From contig NZ_JADBGG010000016.1 in assembly GCF_014873765.1 (NCBI RefSeq), positions 1 through 64,000 of the forward strand: a DNA stretch of 64,000 bases, read 5' to 3'. Both the position numbers and the translations under genes were made by a program. Positions 40,859-50,933 of the stretch are shown here, piece after piece. Every line of letters begins with the position of its first letter. Positions within the stretch are counted from its first letter, which is position 1. This DNA comes from Desulfomicrobium macestii. Its GTDB lineage: Bacteria > Desulfobacterota > Desulfovibrionia > Desulfovibrionales > Desulfomicrobiaceae. The notes beneath the pieces are model-generated. The model was not told the origin of the DNA, did no database searches, and saw nothing but the letters and a program-made list of their open reading frames with translations.

Positions 40859-43800
40859 ATGTTCGCTCGCCTGTTGCATGGCTCGATCAAAAAAAAGCTC
40901 GCCATCCTCTTTCTGACGGCGGCGCTTCCCGCCATAGTCATCATCGTCATTGCCGGGCTGGACAACCATCGGCGGGCGGTATCCGACGCCGAGCAGCAGT
41001 TGCAGACTTTTTCCCGCCATATGGCGGACACGCAGACCCAGCTCACCCAGGCCACCCAGGCCCTCCTTGAAGGCCTGGCCATGCTGCCCGAAGTGCGCCA
41101 AGGCGACGTCGATGCATGCAATAGCCTCTTCGCCAACCTGCTCAAAATAAACCCGGACTACGCGGCCCTCCATCTGGTCGATCCAAACGGAAATCTTGTC
41201 GCGTCCGGCAACGCTCGCAAGCCCGCGAACTTCGCCCACACGAGGCATTTCAGGGAATCCGTCGCCACCAAGGCCTTCGCCACCGGCGAATATCTCCTGG
41301 GTGTGACCCTGCATGTTCCCGTCTTCACCTTCGGATATCCAGTCCTGAACGACCAGGGAGACATCGCGGGTGCTCTGCTGACCGCTATCCGCCTCGACAG
41401 ATACGGAGAATTGTTCAGCCACTCCACCTTTCCGGACAGTTCTTTCGTCGGCGTCTGTGACAGGAACGGGCTGCGCCTCTTCCGCTACCCTGAAAACTCC
41501 GCCACGATCCTCGGGGAACCGATCAAGCAAACGGTCTTTGAACGTGCCGTGTCCGGGCCTTCCGAGGGGTTTCTCCTGGAAGAAAGCACGGACGGAGTGG
41601 AACGTATCGTCGCATTCCAGAAGCTGAGCCTGACCGAAGGCAGCCCGCCCTACATGTACTTCTTTGTCGGATCGCCGAGCGCCATGTTCTACGCCGACGC
41701 AAAGAGCGGAATGCTGCGCGATTTCGTGGTCCTCTTTTTGACCATCGGCCTGACCATGCTGAGCGGCTGGTTTCTGGGAGGCAGGACGGTTGGAATGCGG
41801 CTTGAGGAACTGGCTGGGGCAGCGAAACGGATCGGCGAGGGAGATCTCACCGTCAGGGTAGCCCCCGCGCCCGAAATCACCGAGGTGGATGTCCTGGCCC
41901 AGGCGTTCAACAACATGGCCGAATCCCTTGAACAGGACATGATCAACCGCGCCAGAGCGGAAGATGCGCTGCGCAAGAGCGAACACCGCTACAAAATCAT
42001 CTTCCAGAATTCTCCACTGGGCATAATCCTGTTCGACCCCGAGGGTTTCATTGTCGACTGCAACGAACCGTTCATTCGAACCATGGGCTCCTCCCGGGAA
42101 AAACTGATCGGATTCAACACGGCCCGCCAAAGTTCCCCCAAAATGCGCGAAACGATCAAAAAAACCCTGGCGGGGGAGGTTGCGGTCTTTGAGGACGAGT
42201 ACACCTCCATCACTGGCGGAATCACGAAAAGCCTGCGAGTCGTGTTCAATCCTATAACGCCGGAACGGACGCCAACAGGCGTCATCGCCACCCTTGAAGA
42301 CATTTCCGATCGCAAGCGGACAGAGACTGCGCTGCTGGAAAGCGAGGCTCGTTTCCGCAAACTCTTCGAACAGATCCCCTCCATCGCAGTTCAAGGTTAC
42401 GGGATGGACGGCCGGACGCGCTACTGGAACCAGGCCTCGCAAAATCTTTACGGATACAGCGCAAGCGAAGCGATAGGCGCAAAGCTGACCGACCTGATCA
42501 TCCCGCCCGAAATACGCGAGTACGTCGAGGCCGACATGCGCTCCATGGCGAAAACAAAAATCCCCATCCCCGCCAGCGAACTGACCCTCATGCGCAAGGA
42601 CGGCTCCCGGGTGCTGGTCTTTTCAAGCCATGCCATCGTCACGAATGCGGCAGGCGAAGCCGAACTTTTCTGTGTGGACATCGATCTGACCAACAGACAA
42701 GAGGCTGAAGAGAACCTGCGCAAGCTTAAAGAAGCTGCAGAAGCCGCCAATCAGTCCAAAAGCGAGTTTCTGGCCAACATGAGTCACGAAATCCGCACCC
42801 CCATCAACGGGGTCATGGGCATGCTCCAGCTTCTGGAAACGACCCCGCTCGACGACGAGCAAACCCGCTACGTAGAAATGGCCGCCGAAGCCGCGAACCG
42901 ACTGACCAGACTCCTCTCGGACATTCTGGATCTCTCCCGGGTCGAGGCGGGCAAGATGGAGATCCGCAAGGCTCCCTTCCAGATCCGGGACATCGCCGAT
43001 TCCGTGGCCGGGCTTTTCAACGTCACGGCCAGAAACAAGGGCGTGACCCTGGAATGCAGTCTGGACCCAACCATGCCCGCCACCCTGGTCGGGGACGAAA
43101 CGCGGGTGCGCCAGGTTCTTTTCAACCTGGTGGGCAACGCCCTCAAATTCACCGACAGGGGCACGGTAAGCATGGAGATCACGACCCTGCCGCCACGCAC
43201 GGATGACGACATCCGCGTTCGTTTCCAAGTCGCGGATACGGGCATCGGCATCCCCGAAGACAGACTTTCCGTCATCTTCGAGCCGTTCCGGCAGGTCGAG
43301 AACTCGTTCACTCGCAACTATCAGGGCGCGGGACTTGGCCTGTCCATCGTGCATCGGCTGGTCGGTCTCATGGACGGAGAGATCGGCATCGAGAGCACGC
43401 CGGGTAAGGGCACGGCGGTGCATGTCGTCCTGCCCTTCAAGATGAACCGCGAAAACCCGTCAAAAACCGTTGAGCCCGCCGCCATCAGTACCGGCGCAGG
43501 ATTCCGAGTGCTTCTGGTCGAGGACGATTCATCCAACCGGATTCCCACCCAAAAGCTGCTGGAAAAGGCCGGACACGTGGTCACCCTGGCCGAAAACGGC
43601 AGGCAGGCCCTTGAACTGCTGGCCGAATACGACTTCGGCTGCATCCTCATGGACATCCAGATGCCCGTCATGGATGGAATCGAAGCGACGCGCATCATCC
43701 GGGAATCCGAGGCCCTTGGCCCAAAAAGGAACATCCCCATCATCGCGCTGACGGCCTATGCCATGGAGGGAGACAGGGAGAAGTTCCTGGCCGCCGGAAT

Positions 43801-43927
43801 GAACGCATATGTCGCCAAACCGGCAACCCTCGAAGAAATGACCAGGGCCATGCAGGAAGCCCTGGGCGTGGAGCCCGGCGACAAGCCATATGCGCAAGAT
43901 CCGCGCACCACTTTTGGTTTGCCCTAA
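40859..43927 (+). CDS. Cache/HAMP/PAS hybrid histidine kinase
   Basis: 1022 residues from the ATG at 40859, chosen for GGAGG at 40850-40854. Transmembrane segment about 15-35, extracytoplasmic Cache-type sensor (about 40-280), second transmembrane (about 290-310), HAMP, two PAS domains, HisKA with H643 ([12 protein letters not shown]), HATPase, and a receiver with D932 ([11 protein letters not shown]). The last 400 residues closely match the divergent kinase to the left. Followed after 15 bases by the GGDEF/EAL gene, probably one operon. Confidence 0.9.
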   Translation: MFARLLHGSIKKKLAILFLTAALPAIVIIVIAGLDNHRRAVSDAEQQLQTFSRHMADTQTQLTQATQALLEGLAMLPEVRQGDVDACNSLFANLLKINPDYAALHLVDPNGNLVASGNARKPANFAHTRHFRESVATKAFATGEYLLGVTLHVPVFTFGYPVLNDQGDIAGALLTAIRLDRYGELFSHSTFPDSSFVGVCDRNGLRLFRYPENSATILGEPIKQTVFERAVSGPSEGFLLEESTDGVERIVAFQKLSLTEGSPPYMYFFVGSPSAMFYADAKSGMLRDFVVLFLTIGLTMLSGWFLGGRTVGMRLEELAGAAKRIGEGDLTVRVAPAPEITEVDVLAQAFNNMAESLEQDMINRARAEDALRKSEHRYKIIFQNSPLGIILFDPEGFIVDCNEPFIRTMGSSREKLIGFNTARQSSPKMRETIKKTLAGEVAVFEDEYTSITGGITKSLRVVFNPITPERTPTGVIATLEDISDRKRTETALLESEARFRKLFEQIPSIAVQGYGMDGRTRYWNQASQNLYGYSASEAIGAKLTDLIIPPEIREYVEADMRSMAKTKIPIPASELTLMRKDGSRVLVFSSHAIVTNAAGEAELFCVDIDLTNRQEAEENLRKLKEAAEAANQSKSEFLANMSHEIRTPINGVMGMLQLLETTPLDDEQTRYVEMAAEAANRLTRLLSDILDLSRVEAGKMEIRKAPFQIRDIADSVAGLFNVTARNKGVTLECSLDPTMPATLVGDETRVRQVLFNLVGNALKFTDRGTVSMEITTLPPRTDDDIRVRFQVADTGIGIPEDRLSVIFEPFRQVENSFTRNYQGAGLGLSIVHRLVGLMDGEIGIESTPGKGTAVHVVLPFKMNRENPSKTVEPAAISTGAGFRVLLVEDDSSNRIPTQKLLEKAGHVVTLAENGRQALELLAEYDFGCILMDIQMPVMDGIEATRIIRESEALGPKRNIPIIALTAYAMEGDREKFLAAGMNAYVAKPATLEEMTRAMQEALGVEPGDKPYAQDPRTTFGLP

Positions 43928-43942
43928 CCGGGCTTCAATCCT

Positions 43943-46900
43943 ATGAAACGCCCCATGGCAAAAAAACTCTTCACCACCCTGCGCTCGCGGGCCATCGTCG
44001 CGCTCACCGCGATCTTCCTGGTCATGAGCCTTGGTTGCGTGCTCATGGTCGGACTGATCATCACCGATCGCCTGGACTCCTTCGAACGCGACCTGGCCGC
44101 GGCCAATGTGCGCCGTGCGCGCAACGCGCTGCAACAGGACATGCAACGCATCGACAACCTGCTCAAAGACTGGGCGTGGTGGGATGACACCTACGAATTC
44201 ATGTTCTCGGTCTCGGACGACTATACGCAGAGCAACATCACGCCGGACGTGTTCATCAACCAGGGCCTGAGCGCCATGGTGTTCGTGACCGACAAAGGCG
44301 AGATCCTGAGCGCCTCGCGGATGTCCGGCGATGAAAAGACGCTCGGCGTGCCCAGCGAAGGCCTGCTCAATTATGTCAGAAGAACGGGCCTGTCCTATCC
44401 CCCCGAAGAACTCTTCAGCGGCAGCCCCGCGCTGGTGAACATCGACGGATCATTGTGGATCGCGGCAAGCCGCGCGGTGCTGACATCCCAGCAGACCGGA
44501 CCGGCGCGCGGGCGACTGTGGATGATCCAGCAGATCGACGAGACCTACGTCGAGAGACTCACCGAGCGCACGGAACTGGCACTGCAGATTCACGTCGCCG
44601 AGCAGGAAAAGCTGCCTCGGGCCATGCTTGCGCTGCACACCGCTCCTCCGGCGACGGGCGAGACCCTCGTCGTTCCCGAGCGCGACCTCATCTGGAGCGC
44701 CCTGCTTCTTTCCGATGCAGCGGGCGGCCCGCCCATAGCCATCATCGCCAATGCTCCGCGACAACTCACGATCCTGGCCCGCTCAACAATGAAAACCAGC
44801 CTCGCGGTGGTCATCGTGTTCGCTGTCGTCGGTTTTTTCAGCGGTTTCGCCTTTCTCGAACAAAGCATCCTGTCCAGGCTGTCGCTCCTTAGCGGGCGCG
44901 TCAGAAAGGATGCGCCGGACGCACAGTTTTGCAGACTGGATCAGCACTGCGACGAAATCGACCAACTCTCCAACCTGGTGGACACCGCCTTTGAATCCAT
45001 CCGTGAGAACGAGCGATTTCTCAAGGAAATCCTGGGCGCGATCAAGGTCGGCGTCATGCTCATCCGCAAGGAAGACAGGGTCATCGTCAGCGCGAACCCG
45101 TATGCGAGCGCCCTGGCCGGCCGCCCCGAAAAGGACCTTGTGGGCAAGGTCTGCCACCAGTTCACCTGCGGCGCCGAAATCGGGCAATGCCCAGTCTGCG
45201 ATCTCGGGCAGAACCTCAACAATTACAAGTGCGAGTTTCTCGGCAGAGACGGCGAACGGATCGACATCCTCAAATCCGTGACCATCATCACGCGAAACGA
45301 GCAGGAATATCTGCTCGAAACATTCTGGGACATCCGCGAAATCGAACGCACACGGCGCCTCCTGGAAGAATCCGAGGAACGTTACCGGGCGATGTTCTTG
45401 AACACCGGCACACCGGGAATCCTCATCAACGAGGACACGTCCATCGCCGTCGCCAACACGGAATTTCTCCATCTTGCAGGGCTCACGCAGGATGACATGC
45501 GCCAAAGCCCGCCCTGGACACGCTTCTTCCACCCCGAGGATGCGCAAAGGATGCTCCGCTATCACACGCTGCGGCGCCAGGACGACAATGCCGCCCCGCG
45601 AACCTACGAGGCGCGCCTGATGGATTCCTCGGGAGCGCAACATCACGTCAAGCTCACCGTGGCCATGATCCCACGCTCACAGCAGTCCTTCGCCTTCCTG
45701 CTCGACATAACCGACATCAAGAGAGCCGAAGGAAAACTGCATGAACTCGCCTACACCGACGCCCTGACCGGCCTGCCCAACCGCCTCTCCGCCCTGGACA
45801 GGCTGACCCGGACCCTGACGCGCCTCGACCCGGACAGCTCCAACCTGGCCGTCTACCTGCTCGACCTTGATGATTTCAAGATCATCAACGACTCCTGGGG
45901 CCACGCCGCCGGGGATATCGTTCTCATGGAAGTGGGACAACGCCTGCTCAGTGTCCTTGATTCCTCGCAAATGCTGGCCCGCCTCGGCGGTGACGAATTC
46001 ATCGTCGTGTCCGGCATCGGGGCCGACGACAGTGAATATTCGGGGCTGGCGCAAAAGCTCATCGACACGTTCAGCAGCCCCTTTGAACTCGAAGGCTCCG
46101 AAACCTTTCTCGGGGTCAGCGTGGGCGTGGCCGTCTTTCCCAAGGACGGCGACACGGCAGGACAATTGGTGCGCTGCGCGGACCTGGCCATGTATCAGTC
46201 CAAATCCTTGGGCAAGAACATGTTCCACTTCCATTCGCCGGAATTGACCCTGCAGGCTCAGCGTCGCGTGGAGGTCGAACGGGAGCTGCGCCTGGCCCTC
46301 GACGCGGGAGAGATCGAGGCTTTCTTCCAGCCGGTCATCGACCTCGACACCCAAAAAATCGTCGGAGCCGAAGCCCTGGCGCGGTGGCGCAAATCGGACG
46401 GCACTCTCGTCTCTCCGATGGATTTCATACCCGTGGCGGAACAGACAAACCTCATCACCGACATCGATTTCAGCATCCTCTCCCAGGCCTGCCATCAGGC
46501 CAAAAGCTGGGATGAAGACGGATGGGGCAGGCTGCGCATCTCCTGCAACATCTCTGCGCGGCATTTCCAACGCGGCAACCTGCCAAGGGAAGTGCAGCGG
46601 GTCCTCGAAGCCAGCAAGCTGTCCCCGGAACAGCTGACCCTCGAAGTCACCGAGACGGTGTACATGGAAAACATCGATCAGGTGCGCGGCATCCTCGAAT
46701 CCATCGACGAAATGGGCGTCTCAAGCGCTCTTGACGACTTTGGAACCGGCTATTCGTCCCTGTCGTACGTGCGCTCCCTCTCCTTTGACGTCCTCAAGAT
46801 CGACAAGTCCTTCGTGAAGAACCTGCCCGAAGCGTCGGCGCTGGCGCTCATTCGCGCCATGCTCGGCATCGCCATCAGCCTGGAGATAACCCCCCTGGCC

Positions 46901-47035
46901 GAAGGCATCGAAACCCCTGAACAGCTCTTGCTGCTCAGATCTCTTGGATGCCGGCTTGGACAGGGGTATCTGTTTTCGCCTCCGGTGACCGCGGCGCAGT
47001 TCGTAGAGTTGCTCAAAAAACAGAACGCAGAGTGA
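43943..47035 (+). CDS. CHASE4-PAS-GGDEF-EAL c-di-GMP enzyme
   Basis: 1030 residues. N-terminal membrane segment (about 17-40), CHASE4-like periplasmic sensor (DWAWWDDTYEFM), second membrane segment (about 288-308), a PAS with a Cys cluster (CHQFTCGAEIGQCPVCDLG), another PAS, GGDEF (682-686, in ARLGGDEFIVV) and EAL (810-812, GAEALARWR) with DFGTGYSSL. Both active motifs are kept, so it may make and degrade cyclic di-GMP. Probably co-transcribed with the kinase upstream. Confidence 0.92.
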   Translation: MKRPMAKKLFTTLRSRAIVALTAIFLVMSLGCVLMVGLIITDRLDSFERDLAAANVRRARNALQQDMQRIDNLLKDWAWWDDTYEFMFSVSDDYTQSNITPDVFINQGLSAMVFVTDKGEILSASRMSGDEKTLGVPSEGLLNYVRRTGLSYPPEELFSGSPALVNIDGSLWIAASRAVLTSQQTGPARGRLWMIQQIDETYVERLTERTELALQIHVAEQEKLPRAMLALHTAPPATGETLVVPERDLIWSALLLSDAAGGPPIAIIANAPRQLTILARSTMKTSLAVVIVFAVVGFFSGFAFLEQSILSRLSLLSGRVRKDAPDAQFCRLDQHCDEIDQLSNLVDTAFESIRENERFLKEILGAIKVGVMLIRKEDRVIVSANPYASALAGRPEKDLVGKVCHQFTCGAEIGQCPVCDLGQNLNNYKCEFLGRDGERIDILKSVTIITRNEQEYLLETFWDIREIERTRRLLEESEERYRAMFLNTGTPGILINEDTSIAVANTEFLHLAGLTQDDMRQSPPWTRFFHPEDAQRMLRYHTLRRQDDNAAPRTYEARLMDSSGAQHHVKLTVAMIPRSQQSFAFLLDITDIKRAEGKLHELAYTDALTGLPNRLSALDRLTRTLTRLDPDSSNLAVYLLDLDDFKIINDSWGHAAGDIVLMEVGQRLLSVLDSSQMLARLGGDEFIVVSGIGADDSEYSGLAQKLIDTFSSPFELEGSETFLGVSVGVAVFPKDGDTAGQLVRCADLAMYQSKSLGKNMFHFHSPELTLQAQRRVEVERELRLALDAGEIEAFFQPVIDLDTQKIVGAEALARWRKSDGTLVSPMDFIPVAEQTNLITDIDFSILSQACHQAKSWDEDGWGRLRISCNISARHFQRGNLPREVQRVLEASKLSPEQLTLEVTETVYMENIDQVRGILESIDEMGVSSALDDFGTGYSSLSYVRSLSFDVLKIDKSFVKNLPEASALALIRAMLGIAISLEITPLAEGIETPEQLLLLRSLGCRLGQGYLFSPPVTAAQFVELLKKQNAE

Positions 47036-47094
47036 TCGTTGCAATGCGTGGAATCCTTTTTCCAAGGACCGGCCTGAAATAATGTGTGCAACTT

Positions 47095-47123
47095 TTGACG
47101 CCAAAGGCTGAATCGGATAGGTA
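47095..47123 (+). promoter_or_regulatory. sigma70-like promoter of the CydA-like operon
   Basis: TTGACG (47095-47100), 17 bp, TAGGTA (47118-47123), about 58 bases before the ATG at 47182, which has GGAG at 47172. Spacing and placement in the 146-bp gap are good; sequence match is moderate. Confidence 0.5.
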
Positions 47124-47181
47124 AAATTTCCGCGAAAATACGTTTTCCGGCAAGCAGCACACCCAAAAAACGGAGAAATTC

Positions 47182-48249
47182 ATGGACCCCACCAATTTCA
47201 TCCCCCAAGCCCTGCCCATTCCGGTGGAATGGGGCTGGTTCTACTTCTTCCAGATGCTCACGTTCATCCTGCACATCCTGGTCATGAATGTCATGCTCGG
47301 CGCGTCCATCATCGCCCTGGTCCATCATCTGCGCGGCAAGGCCGAAACCGAGCCCCTGACCAAGTCCATTTCCGTCAAGCTGCCCTTCACCATCGCCTTC
47401 GCCGTCAATTTCGGCGTGGCACCCCTGCTCTTCATACAGGTGCTTTACGGACAGTTCATCTACACCAGCAGCGTGCTCATGGCCGTTTACTGGCTGTCGG
47501 TCGTAGGACTGGTCATCATCGCCTACTCCAGCGCCTACATCTACGATTTCAGCTACGTATCACTTGGCAGACTGCGCACGGTCTTCATCGCCGTGACCAC
47601 AGTGTGCCTGCTGACCACGGCCTTCATATACACCAACAACATGACCCTCATGCTCAGTCCCGCAAACTGGGCGGCATACTTCGAGAATCCGTGGGGCACG
47701 CTGCTCAACACCATGGACCCGGCCGTGCTGCCGCGCTACCTGCACTTCGTCGCGTCATCGGTGGCGGTGGCGGGTCTGGCGCTGGCCCTTTTCTACCGGT
47801 TCAAGGTCAAGAACGATCCCGGAGCCCAGCGCTGGGTCCGGCACGGCATGAACTGGTACGCCTACACGACCATGCTGCAGATGGCGCTTGGCCTGTGGTT
47901 CCTCGCCGCCCTGCCCGAACACGTCATGAATCTCCTGCTGGGGGGCTCCCTGGCACACACCCTGATTTTCGTCACGGGCGCGACCATTGGCATCTTCAGC
48001 ATCAGCAATGCCTTGAGCTACAACGTCGGCACGTCGGCGATCCTGTCGCTGACCACCATAATCCTCATGCTCTTCCTGCGGGACCTGGTCAGGGACGCCT
48101 ATCTGGCCCCGTATTTTCAGGTCAGCGACCGCGTCGTCACCGGTGAATATCTCCCGCTTGTCCTTTTCATCCTGACCCTGGCGGCCGGGCTGTGCGTCGT
48201 TGCCTGGATGCTCCGCACCGCCGCCACGGACTCGGAGGTGCGTTCATGA
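47182..48249 (+). CDS. CydA-like integral membrane subunit
   Basis: 355 residues, about eight to nine membrane spans. The start (VEWGWFYFFQMLTFILHILV) and MNVMLGASIIALVHHLRG resemble the first helices of cytochrome bd subunit I, including histidines that could bind haem or quinone. It has no c-haem motif. The next gene encodes a second CydA-like protein with haems and overlaps by four bases, so the two likely form a heterodimeric quinol-linked redox complex in the inner membrane. Confidence 0.7.
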   Translation: MDPTNFIPQALPIPVEWGWFYFFQMLTFILHILVMNVMLGASIIALVHHLRGKAETEPLTKSISVKLPFTIAFAVNFGVAPLLFIQVLYGQFIYTSSVLMAVYWLSVVGLVIIAYSSAYIYDFSYVSLGRLRTVFIAVTTVCLLTTAFIYTNNMTLMLSPANWAAYFENPWGTLLNTMDPAVLPRYLHFVASSVAVAGLALALFYRFKVKNDPGAQRWVRHGMNWYAYTTMLQMALGLWFLAALPEHVMNLLLGGSLAHTLIFVTGATIGIFSISNALSYNVGTSAILSLTTIILMLFLRDLVRDAYLAPYFQVSDRVVTGEYLPLVLFILTLAAGLCVVAWMLRTAATDSEVRS

Positions 48250-50891
48250 ATTTTCCAATCTGGGAACTCCAGTGGGCCGGCGGCGGACTGCTCATCGCGC
48301 TGATCGCCGTCTTTCATGTCTATATCGCCCATTTCGCCGTGGGCGGCGGACTCTTTCTGGTCCTCACCGAACATCTGGGCTATCGCCGAAACTCCCCGGC
48401 AATTCTTGATTACACCAAACGTCACACCAAGTTCTTCCTGCTCGTGACCATGGTCCTGGGCGGAATCACAGGGGTAGGCATCTGGTTCATCATCTCCCTG
48501 GTCGCGCCCGCCGCCACGTCGCAGCTCATCCACATCTTCGTCTTTGCCTGGGCCATCGAGTGGGTCTTTTTCCTGGGCGAGATCGTGGCCCTCTTCATCT
48601 ACTTCTACACCTTCGGAAAAATGGGGGCGCGCAACCATCTCACCATCGGCTGGATCTATTTCTTCTTCGGGTGGATGTCGCTCTTCATGATCAACGGCAT
48701 CATCGGCTTCATGCTCACTCCCGGAGACTGGCTGACCACCAGGGATTTCTGGGACGGATTCCTGAACCCGTCATTCTGGCCGTCCCTGGCGTTTCGAACT
48801 TTCATCGCCTTCATCCTGGCCGGACTCTACGGCTTCGTCACCGCCACCTGGGAAAAGGATCCCCAGACCCGCGAGACCCTGGTCCGCTACTGCGCGGCCT
48901 GGCTGCTGGCGCCCTTCGCCTTTCTGCTCCTTTCGGGGTGGTGGTACGTAAGCGTGCTGCCAGAAGGCGCGCAGGCCATGGTCCTCGGCGCGAACCCGGA
49001 AATCGCCCCGTACATGCAGGGCTTCCTGTGGATATCGGCGGTGCTTTTCGCCGGAGGACTGCTCATGGCCGTACGCATGCCGGCCGCGATCAAGCGCCCC
49101 ATGGCCCTGGTTCTGCTCGTCATCGGCCTTTTGTACATGGGCTGCTTTGAAACCGTGCGCGAAGCCGGACGCAGGCCCTACCTGATCAACGGCTACATGT
49201 ATTCCAACGCCATCCTGGCCGGCACCGAAGACGCCATCAGCGCCGAGGGCTATCTGCAGACCTCGGGCTGGCACCGGAACAGGGAGATCACCCCCGAAAA
49301 CGCAAGGGACGCGGGCCGGGAGATCTTTCGAGGCCAATGCGCCGCCTGCCACTCCATCGGCGGCCCCCTGCACGACATAAAGCGTCTGAGCGCGAAGTTC
49401 GGAACCGTCGGTCTGGAAGCCCAGATCGCGGGCATGGGCAAGGTATACTCCTACATGCCGCGCTTTGCCGGCACGGTGCAGGAGCGCAAGGCCCTGGCCG
49501 CATACATCGTGCATGACCTCATCGGCGACCCCGAAGTGACGCAGCAGACCCGGCCCCGCCCCGAGCTCGATCTTGAAATCCCGGCCTTCGATGCCGAGGG
49601 CGACGAATACGTGCTCCTGGCCTGGTGCACACTGGGCGAAAAATGCATCTCGGACAGCGACAGCCGCTTCTCCATGTTGCCCCCGGGCAGCACGCTCATG
49701 GCCCAGCTCATCCGGCGCGGCCCCCTGCCCGAGCTCGTGACCGAGGACGTGGAAATCACCTTCACGGCCCCGGCGGGCTTCGAGAATCCGAGTAACCATG
49801 TGGAATTCTGGGACTACGCGCCCTCCCTGGTGGGCAAGGAGCTGGCGCCGAACGTCAGCGCCAAGGGCCTGGGCATGTCGGGAACGATGAAACCAAGCGA
49901 CCAGAACCTGACCTTCCTGGCGGACGGCATCCCCGTGCTGCCCTACATGGACGACGGCACCGTCAACCCCTATCCCGTCTTCACCATCGAAGCCAAGGAC
50001 AAGGCCAGCGGAGAGATTCTGGCTACCACCAAGGTCGTGGCTCCGGTCTCGACCGAGATCGGCTGCAGGAACTGTCATGACGGCACCTGGCGACACGACG
50101 GCGCCATGGGCATCTCGGTGACCACAGCCTCGGACGTGCTGGCCAGACACGATCGGCGTCACAAGACTGAGCTGCTGCCCCAGGCCGAAGCGGGCAAGCC
50201 CGTACTCTGCCAGAGCTGCCATCCCGATCCGCTGCTCAAGGCTGAAGGCGATCCGGCGCTCCTCAACCTCCCGACCGCCATTCACGGCTTCCACGCCAAC
50301 TACCTGTCCGAGGCTCCCGACGCCGAGCCCTGCCACACCTGCCACCCCACCGGGCCGGACAGCTACACCTATTGCGCCCGCGGCACGCACGCGAGCAAGG
50401 GACTGACCTGCGTCAACTGCCACGGTACCATGGAAGACCACGCCTTGAGCCTGCTCAAGGCCGAAAAGGAAGCAGGCAAGCCCAAGGCCGACCTGCTCAT
50501 GCGCCACATCAAGCCCAGGCTGGTCGCATCCGTTGAAGAAATCGAACCGCGCAAACCGTGGAACGATCAGCCCGACTGCCTGAACTGCCACGTGGACTTC
50601 GAGCCGCCCCAGGACGCCACGCCTTCGGCCTTCAACCAATGGGTACGCGGATCGGAAGGGCTTTATCGCATGCGCACCGATGACGCGGGGCTCATGTGCG
50701 AATCCTGCCACGGCTCGACCCACGCCGAATATCCGGCCGTCAACGCGTTTCATCCCGATCTCGACGCCATCCAGCCCTTGCAGTACCAGGGCCATCCGGG
50801 CCCCATCGGGAGCAAGGACAACTGTGCGGTGTGCCATACCGAGGACAAGTACGACGAGTTCCATCACCCCAACATTCTCGGTCAACTCTAA
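48246..50891 (+). CDS. CydA-like membrane protein fused to octahaem cytochrome c
   Basis: 881 residues from the ATG at 48246 (ATGA overlap). Residues 1-300 are CydA-like with about eight spans (HVYIAHFAVGGGLFLVLTEH, HIFVFAWAIEWVFFLGEIVA) and a loop EAGRRPYLING resembling the quinone loop of bd oxidases. The periplasmic remainder has eight CxxCH haem motifs: CAACH (365), CRNCH, CQSCH, CHTCH, CVNCH, CLNCH, CESCH and CAVCH (860). This suggests electron flow between menaquinol and periplasmic haems. Confidence 0.8.
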   Translation: MNFPIWELQWAGGGLLIALIAVFHVYIAHFAVGGGLFLVLTEHLGYRRNSPAILDYTKRHTKFFLLVTMVLGGITGVGIWFIISLVAPAATSQLIHIFVFAWAIEWVFFLGEIVALFIYFYTFGKMGARNHLTIGWIYFFFGWMSLFMINGIIGFMLTPGDWLTTRDFWDGFLNPSFWPSLAFRTFIAFILAGLYGFVTATWEKDPQTRETLVRYCAAWLLAPFAFLLLSGWWYVSVLPEGAQAMVLGANPEIAPYMQGFLWISAVLFAGGLLMAVRMPAAIKRPMALVLLVIGLLYMGCFETVREAGRRPYLINGYMYSNAILAGTEDAISAEGYLQTSGWHRNREITPENARDAGREIFRGQCAACHSIGGPLHDIKRLSAKFGTVGLEAQIAGMGKVYSYMPRFAGTVQERKALAAYIVHDLIGDPEVTQQTRPRPELDLEIPAFDAEGDEYVLLAWCTLGEKCISDSDSRFSMLPPGSTLMAQLIRRGPLPELVTEDVEITFTAPAGFENPSNHVEFWDYAPSLVGKELAPNVSAKGLGMSGTMKPSDQNLTFLADGIPVLPYMDDGTVNPYPVFTIEAKDKASGEILATTKVVAPVSTEIGCRNCHDGTWRHDGAMGISVTTASDVLARHDRRHKTELLPQAEAGKPVLCQSCHPDPLLKAEGDPALLNLPTAIHGFHANYLSEAPDAEPCHTCHPTGPDSYTYCARGTHASKGLTCVNCHGTMEDHALSLLKAEKEAGKPKADLLMRHIKPRLVASVEEIEPRKPWNDQPDCLNCHVDFEPPQDATPSAFNQWVRGSEGLYRMRTDDAGLMCESCHGSTHAEYPAVNAFHPDLDAIQPLQYQGHPGPIGSKDNCAVCHTEDKYDEFHHPNILGQL

Positions 50892-50898
50892 TTCCAGC

Positions 50899-50933
50899 CG
50901 CACGGACCGGGGAGTCTGACCCCGGTCCGTGCG
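50899..50933 (+). terminator. strong hairpin after cytochrome operon
   Basis: CGCACGGACCGGGG pairs with CCCCGGTCCGTGCG over a 7-base loop (14 perfect pairs), eight bases after the stop codon. No T run follows, so it acts as an mRNA end or a factor-assisted terminator rather than a canonical intrinsic one. Confidence 0.6.

Noticed and set aside
40628-42442. 604-codon open frame opposite the kinase gene
   Set aside because: The plus-strand kinase is certain; the minus frame has no domain and crosses the promoter region.
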